Positions 1-7,536 of a stretch of DNA of 34,077 bases are shown piece by piece (the first letter of the stretch is position 1; every line of letters begins with the position of its first letter). A program made the translations under genes and the position numbers. The notes beneath the pieces are model-generated. The model was not told the origin of the DNA. It saw only the letters and a program-made list of their open reading frames with translations, and did not search any database. The DNA lies in NCBI GenBank assembly GCA_949288585.1, contig CASEKR010000061.1:1-34077 (forward strand), in the 5' to 3' direction. The stretch comes from an uncultured Bacteroides sp. Its GTDB lineage: Bacteria; Bacteroidota; Bacteroidia; Bacteroidales; Bacteroidaceae.

Positions 1-2140
1 AAGGATGTTCTTGCGGTCTTCCTTGAAGTAGTCGAACGTCAGGCTGATTTTGTCGTTCCAGAACTTGGCGTCGATACCGTAGTTGAACTTCACGGCCGTC
101 TCCCACGTCACGTCCGGCGAGGCGGAGGAGTATTCGCGGGCCACGTTGAGGAACGTCGTGTTGGTCGTGCCGAAGTTGTAGCCGGCGTAGTCGCCGATGT
201 TGTTGTAATAGCCGTTGGTGATGTTCCAGGCTGCCGGCAGGTAGAGGAAGCGGTAGCCCTGGCAGTTGTCGTTACCCACCGTGCCGATGGAGGCGCGGAG
301 CTTCAGGAACGAGATGTAGGGTTTGATGGGTTTCCAGAAAGGCTCTTCGGAGGCCGCCCAACCGATGGAGGCGGAGGGGAAGAAGCCGTAACGTTTGCCC
401 TTGGCAAAGTTCTCGGAGCCGTTGTAACCCATGTTCACGTCCACCATGTAGCGGTGCTTCCAGTCATACGTGGCGCGCGCCACCAGGCCGACGTAGCCCT
501 TCGGGATGGAGATGTACTGGCTGTCCTGCGCGTCCCACTGGTAGTAGCTCTTCGACTGGTTGTACAGCAGCAGGGCCGACACGTTGTGGTCGCCGAAGCT
601 GTTGGCGTAGTTGAAGCTGGCCTCTGCATACCAGTTGCGTTCCGGCCATGAACTGTCTGTGTAGCCCAGGTTCCAATAGTCGCCCGTGCGCTGGAACTTG
701 ATTTCGCCATCGCTTCCGACGTAAGGCATATACTTGGCCGGCGCGCCGCACGTGCGGTCTTTCCTTGAATAATACGTAGAGTTGTACGAACCTTTCACGC
801 GGAAGTCCAGGCCCTTGGTGATGAAGTCCAGCTTGAGCTTGTAAATCAAGTCCAGGTTCAGGACGTTGGCCGTCGTCGTCCGGTAGCCTTGCCCGTAGAA
901 GGTATCCAGGCCGTCGCGGGTGCTGACGGCAGATTCGCTGCTGATGAGGGACGGGTTGGTCACAATCCACTTGCCGTCCACGATGCCGGCGCCCGAGAAG
1001 GGTTGCGCGTCCATCAGGTAGCGGAAGATGTATTCCTCGCCGTTGTCGCCGCCATTGTTACCGATGGAGCGGCGGTTTTCCACGCGGCCTCCTAAGTTGA
1101 TAGACAACTCATGCCATTTGCCAAGATTCAAGTCCAGGTTGGCGCGGTAGTTGTAGCGGCGGTAGTTGAAGTTGGACTTCGGGTCTTCGCCGAAGGTCTT
1201 GAACATGCCGTCCTGATCCAACATGCCCAGCGACACGAAGTAGCGTGCCACGTCGTTGCCGCCGCTCACCGAGATGTTGTGCTGGCTTTGCAGGGCGGCG
1301 TCCTTCATGATGTAGTCAATCCAGTCGATGTCCGGATAGAGCAGCGGCTGGTCGTGCGTGCGGAAGTGTTCGATGACTTCGTCCGAGAAGCGCGGCTCCG
1401 TGCCGTCCGACAGGCGCGCCTTGTTGAACGTCGTCGCGTAGGTGTACGAGTCGGCCATGTCCAGGAAGTTGGTCACCGTCTGTATGCCCCACGAGGTGGA
1501 TACGGACACGTGCGTCTTGCCCGCTTCGCCGCGCTTGGTCGTCACCAGGATGACGCCGTTGGCGCCGCGCACACCGTAGACGGCCGTGGCCGAAGCGTCC
1601 TTCAGCACGGTGATGTCTGCCACTTCATTCGGGTCGATTTGGGTAAACGAACGCTCCACGCCGTCCACCAGCACCAAGGGGTTCGAACCGTTCAGCGACG
1701 CCTGGCCACGGATAAAGATGGTCGGGTCGTCCTCGCCCGGCAGGCCGGAGTACTGCACCGTCGACAAGCCCGGCAGTTTGCCGGAGATGGCGTTGCCCAA
1801 CGAAGCGGCGGGGGATTTCAGCAGTTCCTTGCTGTTTACGTTAGAGATAGAATGCCATCGTCACCTTCATTGTGCTCCCGGTCACTTCCTTTTCCTGGGT
1901 CTGGTACCCAATGTAAGAAAAGACCAGTGTGCTTCCACTTGGGACTGACAGGGTGAAGTTACCGTCCAAGTCGGTAATCACGCCAGTGTTCGTCCCCTTC
2001 ACCAATACGGATACGCCGATCATGCTTTCGCCATTCTCGTCGGTAACCGTACCTTGCACCGATATGCCTTGTGCAAGAATCACTTGCGGTATCAAGCAGA
2101 ATGCTGCTATCAACCAACTCAAAACCTTTCTGTTTTTCAT
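1..2140 (-). pseudogene. SusC/RagA-family TonB-dependent receptor, frameshifted and cut by the window edge
   Basis: The N-terminal part (2140 to 1841) has a signal peptide and a carboxypeptidase-regulatory-like domain ending IGYQTQEKEVTGSTMKVTM, then runs into AFYL and a stop at 1841. The rest of a SusC continues to base 1 in another frame, beginning SISNVNSKELLKSPAASLGN and containing plug motifs such as LVLVDGV and DASATAVYGVRGANGV. SusC proteins normally carry an acidic stretch and a DEVVVVGYG TonB-box-like motif between these parts; here that stretch (roughly 25-30 residues, estimated from the family) is absent and the frame changes. This looks like an out-of-frame deletion near 1845-1855, so no full receiver should be made; an assembly error is possible. 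The downstream frame meets a stop just upstream of the junction, so it has no obvious start of its own. The start at 2140 (MKNRKV) was chosen; ATG at 2146 is in frame. A partner SusD is expected left of the window. Confidence 0.8.
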
Positions 2141-2169
2141 CGGCATGTTGTTAATATTAAATAGGATTA

Positions 2170-2239
2170 ATTCCGATGACAAAATTAGGGCTTAATAACG
2201 TTTCGTAATGATATTATTTTATCCTAATATAATACAATT
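2170..2239 (-). promoter_or_regulatory. Promoter block of the left susC, shared with the second susC
   Basis: Read on the minus strand, a Bacteroides -7 box TAATTTTG lies at 2187-2180, about 40 bp before the start codon. No clear TTTG -33 box lies 19-21 bp upstream. Instead an AT-rich segment at 2207-2239 is conserved. The whole 70-bp block matches 12769-12838 with no gaps: the 21 bp around the -7 box are identical, 31 of the 33 AT-rich positions match, and the 16-bp spacer between them diverges. A good -7, a missing -33 and a conserved segment at about -35 to -65 fit an activator-dependent promoter. The regulator is not identified. Confidence 0.65.
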
Positions 2240-2418
2240 CTATCACGGAGCGAAAATTTTGCCCGTCCGGATGCCGGATTTTTGTCTTTTTCCCGGTTCC
2301 GGTGGCTTTTCTTAACCGGGAGATTCTTTGGGAGGTTGTCGGGGAAAGGGTGGGAAGAGGGAAGGGGGGGCGGAGGACGGGCGGCGTGGCGGAAGGCCCT
2401 GCTGGGACGGCCTGCCTC

Positions 2419-2506
2419 CGCCGCACCCTGCGTTTGCGAACGCCGCACCCGGCGCTTGCAAGCTCCGTACTCGGCGCAAACACGGAGTGTACTCGGTGTG
2501 CGCCCC
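2419..2506. repeat. Intergenic imperfect tandem repeat, four 22-bp units
   Basis: Four diverged units start at 2419, 2441, 2463 and 2485 and share a core like CCGYACYCGGCGC. A related three-unit array occurs at 28427-28492; the stretches 2469-2496 and 28460-28487 match at 25 of 28 positions. The array lies in the 600-bp gap between the broken susC and the GH26 gene. I see no gene in that gap. Short open frames there are low-complexity and GC-driven. Confidence 0.6.
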
Positions 2507-2546
2507 TCGGAAGAGGAGTGTGCCGAAATACAGGGAAACTATCATT

Positions 2547-2625
2547 CTGTCATTCTGAGCGCAAGCGAAGAATCTCCTGAATGTGTGAATAAGCGGGAGA
2601 TCCTTCACTGCGTTCAGGATGACAG
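2547..2625. repeat. Dispersed palindromic repeat (CTGTCATTCTGAGCG type)
   Basis: The left arm begins CTGTCATTCTGAGCGCAAGC and includes GAAGAATCTC. The right arm includes GAGATCCTTCACTGCG and ends TCAGGATGACAG. Together they form a long imperfect inverted repeat of about 79 bp. Elements with this sequence are common between genes in Bacteroidales genomes. A related but rearranged element is at 32155-32267. No coding function is suggested. Confidence 0.6.
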
Positions 2626-2671
2626 AGTAAAGCGATAGCCCAAACTTTTTTTGCGCCCTCCGGAAGAGGGG

Positions 2672-2713
2672 TAAAAAGAAGGGGGCGCACCGTGCGGAAA
2701 ACGGTGCGCCCCC
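2672..2713 (-). terminator. Intrinsic terminator of the mannan utilization operon
   Basis: A perfect 13-bp GC-rich stem (2681-2693 paired with 2701-2713, 7-nt loop) is followed, in the minus-strand RNA, by TTCTTTTTAC. It lies 34 bp after the GH26 stop codon. Stem strength, U-tract and position all fit rho-independent termination of the operon that starts at 12551. Confidence 0.85.
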
Positions 2714-2746
2714 TCTCGTAGGGCTTATGATGCCGGACGGTGCCGG

Positions 2747-4111
2747 TTATTCAAACGAAGGCAGGTCTTCGAGGCTGACGACGAACGTCTGGCTCATGGC
2801 GTCTTGCCACCACTCGGCGTCGGAGTGAAGGTTTGCCGCGCCGTCGTTGTCATACCACGGCATCACCCACGACCAGCGCGCGCCGGCTGCCCACTGTTCG
2901 GAGAGGGTGCCCACGGTGCTGCCCGTGCTTTCGCCGTAGCCGCATTCGCTCAGGGCCACCATCTTGTGGCCGTAGCTGGCGGCCAGCGTGGCATATTGCG
3001 CGGCGCAGTCGGCGGCGGGGTTGCCATAGAGGTCGCGGCCGATGATGTCTACGTATTGGTCGCCCGGATACCAGTCGTCGTCGCCCGTCTCGGACGTCCA
3101 CACCCAGATGAGGTTGTGCAGCCCGGCAGCCTGGAAGCGGTTGAACATGTCAATCCACAGGGCTTTGAAGCTGGCGGCATCCTTGCCCCACCAGAACCAG
3201 CCGCCGGCGGCTTCGTGGAAGGGACGCCACAGCACGGGGATGCCCGCGTCTTGCAGTAGTTTCAGGTAGCCGGTGACTTCGGCCATGTCTGCCTCGTACA
3301 CCGTGTTTTCCCACGTGCCTTCCGTCAGGGCGTTGGCGGCGTCGAAGGCGTTGTTTTCAGCGTAGAAGTCATAGGCCACTTCGCCGGTCGCCGTGGCGGG
3401 GTCGGCGGTGGGCACGTTCCAGTGCCACATGATGGTCACGATGCCTCCCCGTTGCCACCACTCCGTCACGGGCGTGATGTCGTTGTAGTCAATCCAGTCA
3501 GTGGGCGAGGAGTTCAGGTGCACGTAGTCGAAGCCGTTGATGGCGGGATACTTGCCTGTCCATTGGTACACCTTCTCCGCGTTGTCCGTGTTCCAGGCCA
3601 CGTCGGCCATGGTGGCTGACAGCGTGCGGCTTTCGAAGTTCTCCAGCAGGTAGTCGTACAACTTCGCTGCGGCGGGGATGGCGGTTGCGTCGACCGGCGA
3701 CTCGGCCAGGCCGATGGTGCTGAACTGCAGCGTCACGGCCGGGGCGGGCATGTCGTTGGGTCCCGTCACCACGCCTTCGGGGATGGTCAGCGTGCATTGT
3801 GTGTCGCGGCCGGTCACGTCGACCTGGACGGTCAGCGTGTTGCTGCTGCCGGTCACGTCGGCGCTAAGCAGCGTGCCGCCCGTGAATTGCAACTGGTCGG
3901 TCTTGCTGGTGGCGAAGAACACGTTCTTGTCGTAGGTCACGCTGATGGTGATGTCGCCGGGGCGCACCTGCGTGGAGCCGTTTTCCGGGGTGGTAGACAC
4001 CAGCGCCGGGGCATCCACGTGCGGGATGGCGGGGTCTACTTCTTCGTAGCAACTGGCTGCCAAGAAGGGGAAGGCCAGCGCCAACATCCATTTCATATTG
4101 AATAGTTTCAT
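2747..4111 (-). CDS. GH26 family beta-mannanase-like lipoprotein
   Basis: The product has 454 residues: a signal peptide with lipobox LAASC (Cys21), a Big_5-like Ig domain at about 30-132, then a GH26 catalytic domain at about 145-440. The GH26 signature WRPFHEAAGGWFWW places the general acid/base at Glu300, and ALSEC places the nucleophile at Glu389. Aromatic residues typical of the mannan-binding cleft surround both. Known GH26 enzymes mostly cleave beta-1,4-mannan, galactomannan or glucomannan. As the last gene of a susCD operon encoding a probable surface lipoprotein, it most likely cuts the polymer outside the cell before import by the SusC/D pair. The start at 4111 (MKLFNMKW) is 20 bp after the previous stop; Met6 at 4096 is an alternative. 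Family assignment is firm; the exact substrate is inferred. Confidence 0.9.
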   Translation of the reverse strand: MKLFNMKWMLALAFPFLAASCYEEVDPAIPHVDAPALVSTTPENGSTQVRPGDITISVTYDKNVFFATSKTDQLQFTGGTLLSADVTGSSNTLTVQVDVTGRDTQCTLTIPEGVVTGPNDMPAPAVTLQFSTIGLAESPVDATAIPAAAKLYDYLLENFESRTLSATMADVAWNTDNAEKVYQWTGKYPAINGFDYVHLNSSPTDWIDYNDITPVTEWWQRGGIVTIMWHWNVPTADPATATGEVAYDFYAENNAFDAANALTEGTWENTVYEADMAEVTGYLKLLQDAGIPVLWRPFHEAAGGWFWWGKDAASFKALWIDMFNRFQAAGLHNLIWVWTSETGDDDWYPGDQYVDIIGRDLYGNPAADCAAQYATLAASYGHKMVALSECGYGESTGSTVGTLSEQWAAGARWSWVMPWYDNDGAANLHSDAEWWQDAMSQTFVVSLEDLPSFE

Positions 4112-4131
4112 AGACTGTATCGTTTAAAAGT

Positions 4132-6144
4132 TTATCGAATAAGGACTTGTTTCATGATGAAGCCGTCGCCCGTGACTACCAGGCCGCCTTTGTTCACTAA
4201 GTCGGAGATGTCTTGCGCGGTGGGGGTGAACTCTACGCGCTGGTCTTCTGTGCCCGGCACCAAGTCGAACTGCGAGACGGACAGGTTTGCCCAACCGTCT
4301 CCCATGCGCGGGCTGATGGCTGCCCAGCCGGAGGTGGGATCCACAAAGCCGACGACGAAGATGATGGTCTGCCCTTCCTGGAACGTCGACCAGTCGTAGC
4401 CGCCCCAAGCCAGGTCTTGGTTGCCTGCCCATCCGCTGCAAGTCCAGGAGCCTTCCCAGATGAGTTTCTCTGCGCCTTCAATCACTACCGGGACGGTGGA
4501 AACGATTTCTTCGCCCGCGTAGTTCACCATGCGGAGGTAGTACGTGGCCGGCTCGACCTCGGCGGGCACGGTCAGCGTCACTTCCGTCTCCGTGCGCGTG
4601 CCGTATTCGGTCACCTTCACGTCGCCGAAGTAGAAGTTCTCCACCGTGTTGATGTTCAGCCCGGTGATGGTAATCGCTTCGCCTGCCTTCGCCGTTCCCG
4701 GCTCGATGGCCGTGATGACGGGGTTGGTGGCCGGGGTGATGTCCAGCGTCACGGTCGTTTCCACTTCTTCGCCGTTCTTCATCACCAGCTTGGGCGCGCA
4801 GGTGCTGGCCGTCATGGGCACGGTGATGCGCAGCGTGTTCTCGTCGATGTAGCTTGCTTCTACGCCTTCGGCGCCTTCAAACACGACACTGGCTACCAAG
4901 TCGAGGTCCGTGCCCGTGATGGTCACAGTCTCGCCTGCCGTCACGGCTGCCGGGTTGAAGGCCGTGATGGCCGGTTTCAGCGTGGTGAAGGGGACGGTCA
5001 CCGATTCTCCGCTGGCCAGGTTCAGGGCCAGGTCGCCGGACTGTGCCAGGTCGGGCACCGTCACTACCACCTGCGTGGCTGTGGCTTCCGTCACGGTCGT
5101 GATGGCCGTCATGTTGGGGAAGGTGACGCTGACCACCAAGTCCATGTCCTTGCCGGTGACGGTCAGTTCCGCGCCGTTCTTCACGGCTTCGGCGGCGATG
5201 GCCAGTCCGGTGGGCAATACGGCCTGGAAGTCGTCCATCACCGGGACGGTCAGCCCGGAGCGGAGCACCAGTTCCACGGCGCCCGACGGGGCTTCTGCCG
5301 GCAGGGCGAAGGAGATTTCCGTGCCGTCGCCGTTCAGCGTGAACGACGGTTCGTCTTCTTCCGCCAGGTCTGCGGCGGGCAGGTCATACGGAGTTTCTGC
5401 TGCTGCGTTGAAGCGGATGTAGCCCACCATGTTCAGGTCCGTGCCGGTAATGGTCACCGTTTCGCCGGCCTTGAAGCGCGTCTCGGTGGCCAGGGGCTGT
5501 GCGGCGGGCGAGCCCACTACCAGTTCCTCTTCCGTATAAATCCAGTTGGGCATGTCTTCCGCAGCGTCGCTCAGGATGATTTCTCCCGTCTGCGCGGCGT
5601 CGGGCACGATGACCTGTATCATGCGGCGCGGGTCGGCCACTTCGAGGAACTCTTCTTCGGGCACGGCGACGCCGTCGGCAAAGATGACTTCGTGCATCAG
5701 GTTCAGGTAGTCGCCCGTGATGGTCAGCACGTCGCCCGGCATCACTTCGGCAGGCGAGAAGCCTTCGACGACGATGGGCTCTTCATACGTCAGTTCGGTC
5801 AGCGTGGTAATCTCCGTGCCGTTGGCCGTCCGCAGGGTGACCAGTCCCACTTCGGGACCGTCTACCGGCACCTGCACGTGGATTTCGCTGGGCGTGCCGG
5901 CCTGGCGCACGTCAATCTGGGTGATGGGCGACACGCCCGGGATGACTACTTCCTTCACTTGGTCGAGGTTGGAGCCGTAGAAGCGCAACGTGCCTCCGCG
6001 CATCACCGGCGAGGGGCCGAAAGCGCTCAGGCTGACCCCGCCCTTGTATTGGTTGGTATCGTAATCGTCGTTGTCGCAAGCCGTGAAGCCAAGGGCGGCC
6101 ACGCACGCCAGCAACAAGACCTTGATGGTATGTATTGTTTTCAT
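4132..6144 (-). CDS. Multi-IPT/TIG surface glycan-binding lipoprotein
   Basis: The product has 670 residues with lipobox GFTAC (Cys23). Six successive Ig-like IPT/TIG domains can be seen, starting near residues 36, 123, 210, 310, 391 and 475; several carry the typical AGETVTITGTDL opening. A C-terminal module of about 110 residues (560-670), rich in Trp (EGSWTCSGWAG, GGYDWSTF), resembles a carbohydrate-binding jelly roll. This fits the surface glycan-binding proteins that sit after susD in many utilization loci: the TIG domains act as a stalk and the last domain binds sugar. Six stalk domains is long for such a protein. Spacing to both neighbours is under 21 bp, so it is co-transcribed. The role in mannan capture is inferred from the GH26 neighbour; no binding residue can be assigned from sequence alone. 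Confidence 0.8.
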   Translation of the reverse strand: MKTIHTIKVLLLACVAALGFTACDNDDYDTNQYKGGVSLSAFGPSPVMRGGTLRFYGSNLDQVKEVVIPGVSPITQIDVRQAGTPSEIHVQVPVDGPEVGLVTLRTANGTEITTLTELTYEEPIVVEGFSPAEVMPGDVLTITGDYLNLMHEVIFADGVAVPEEEFLEVADPRRMIQVIVPDAAQTGEIILSDAAEDMPNWIYTEEELVVGSPAAQPLATETRFKAGETVTITGTDLNMVGYIRFNAAAETPYDLPAADLAEEDEPSFTLNGDGTEISFALPAEAPSGAVELVLRSGLTVPVMDDFQAVLPTGLAIAAEAVKNGAELTVTGKDMDLVVSVTFPNMTAITTVTEATATQVVVTVPDLAQSGDLALNLASGESVTVPFTTLKPAITAFNPAAVTAGETVTITGTDLDLVASVVFEGAEGVEASYIDENTLRITVPMTASTCAPKLVMKNGEEVETTVTLDITPATNPVITAIEPGTAKAGEAITITGLNINTVENFYFGDVKVTEYGTRTETEVTLTVPAEVEPATYYLRMVNYAGEEIVSTVPVVIEGAEKLIWEGSWTCSGWAGNQDLAWGGYDWSTFQEGQTIIFVVGFVDPTSGWAAISPRMGDGWANLSVSQFDLVPGTEDQRVEFTPTAQDISDLVNKGGLVVTGDGFIMKQVLIR

Positions 6145-6162
6145 AATCGGTTGCTTTTAGGG

Positions 6163-7518
6163 TTATCTGTTAGGGACAGCACGAATGTTGTCGATTTTGA
6201 ATACCGGGGTGCACTCCGTTCCGTTCACGCCGCCGCCCACGACGAAGATGGTCAGGCTGGCGAAGTCGTCCGGCGAGTTGGGCACGGCTGTGGCGGCTGC
6301 GCCGTTGCGGTCGTAAGAGAAGTCGGTCAGCGGGATGGTGACGGTAATCCATTCATCGTCCGTGTGGAAAGAGCCGCTGGTGGTCCAGGGGCGGTAGAGG
6401 GCACGGCCGAAGCTGCCTTCGTCGTTGGGTCCCTCGCCGTTGAACATGTAGGCGTTCGGCGCGGCCACGGTGGCATAACCGTCTATCGGGTTGCCGGAAT
6501 AGGACACGATGTCATAGCCGGCAAAGCCTATCTGCATGGCGCCCGAGCTCCAGGGGTTCGTGGAGGGAATGTATAGTTCGAACTTCAGCGCCATGTCGGC
6601 ATAGTCCGTGAAGTCGACCACGTTGAACAGCGCGATGCCGTCGCCTGAAGTGATGTTCTGCGGGGTGTCCCAAGAGCCGCTCCAGTATTCGAAGGCGAAC
6701 TGGCTGTCGTTCCATCCGCCGTCGGCGGACATCGTGGTGTTGCCGTCGCCCAGGCGGACGAAGTTGCCCGTGATGGACGTCTCGTCGCTGAGGATGTCGC
6801 GGTTGTGCCAGCCATGGTTGCCCAAGCCGGTCACTCCGTCGAAGTCGAACAACATGCCGCGCGTGTCCAGGTAGTGGAAGGCGGAAGTCGTGGTGCCGTA
6901 GATGGTGGTCACGTCGACGGTGCCCTCTTCCGTGCATTCCGGCATGATGAAGCTGATGGAGTTCTGCGAGATGTCGGTGAACTCGTCGACCACGATGTCG
7001 CCCGGGAAGACTACTTCCAGCGGCACGTTCGGGTCGTCCACGAAGTAGTTGCCCGTGATGCTCACTTCCGTGCCTGCCGGGGCATATTCGCACGACATGG
7101 CCGTCAGGGTCGGGGCGGGAACGGTGACGTTGAAGTCATATTCCACTCTTTCGCCGCTGCGGGTCACCATGTATATCTTGTTGGAAACCTCTCCGGGGAT
7201 GGTGCTCGGCACGTCCACCAGCACGGTGTGGTCTGTCATGTAGCTGTTGTTCAAGATGGCCTGCCGGTCGTTGAAGTACAGTTCGTAGATGCTGCGCAGG
7301 TTGTCGCCCACCAGGCAGATGGTTGTGCCTGTCGTGGCAGCCGTAATCAGGGAGTCGGCGGAAGCCGCATAGGGCGAGCGGATGTAGCGGATGGTGGGTA
7401 CACCGTCGGCCACTTCGTATTTGTCCGGTTCGTCTTCGCAGGAAGTCATGCCGAAGCCTGCGGTGAGCGCCAAGGCGCAGAAGAAGCCAAACCTTGTGAG
7501 TTTATTTAGTAGTCTCAT
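6163..7518 (-). CDS. SGBP-B-like surface glycan-binding lipoprotein with IPT/TIG domains
   Basis: The product has 451 residues with lipobox GMTSC (Cys27). The N-terminal half has Ig-like IPT/TIG repeats (for example APAGTEVSITGNYF). The C-terminal half, after LFDFDGVTGLGNHGW, has a Trp/aromatic-rich beta-sandwich that resembles the C-terminal glycan-binding domain of xyloglucan SGBP-B-type proteins. It sits directly after susD, where surface glycan-binding proteins are usual, and probably helps the SusC/D complex capture polymer at the cell surface. Gaps are 18 bp on both sides. Ligand identity (beta-mannan) is inferred only from the operon's GH26 enzyme. Confidence 0.8.
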   Translation of the reverse strand: MRLLNKLTRFGFFCALALTAGFGMTSCEDEPDKYEVADGVPTIRYIRSPYAASADSLITAATTGTTICLVGDNLRSIYELYFNDRQAILNNSYMTDHTVLVDVPSTIPGEVSNKIYMVTRSGERVEYDFNVTVPAPTLTAMSCEYAPAGTEVSITGNYFVDDPNVPLEVVFPGDIVVDEFTDISQNSISFIMPECTEEGTVDVTTIYGTTTSAFHYLDTRGMLFDFDGVTGLGNHGWHNRDILSDETSITGNFVRLGDGNTTMSADGGWNDSQFAFEYWSGSWDTPQNITSGDGIALFNVVDFTDYADMALKFELYIPSTNPWSSGAMQIGFAGYDIVSYSGNPIDGYATVAAPNAYMFNGEGPNDEGSFGRALYRPWTTSGSFHTDDEWITVTIPLTDFSYDRNGAAATAVPNSPDDFASLTIFVVGGGVNGTECTPVFKIDNIRAVPNR

Positions 7519-7536
7519 ATGATCAAGTCTTTAAGA

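Noticed and set aside
2214-2638. Several overlapping 70-118 codon frames in the gap before the GH26 gene
   Set aside because: They overlap on both strands, are Arg/Gly/Pro-rich and cover repeats; none has a domain or a clear start context.
4213-6576. 787-codon plus-strand open frame opposite the TIG protein genes
   Set aside because: It spans two real genes and the gap between them in antisense and has the same shadow composition.
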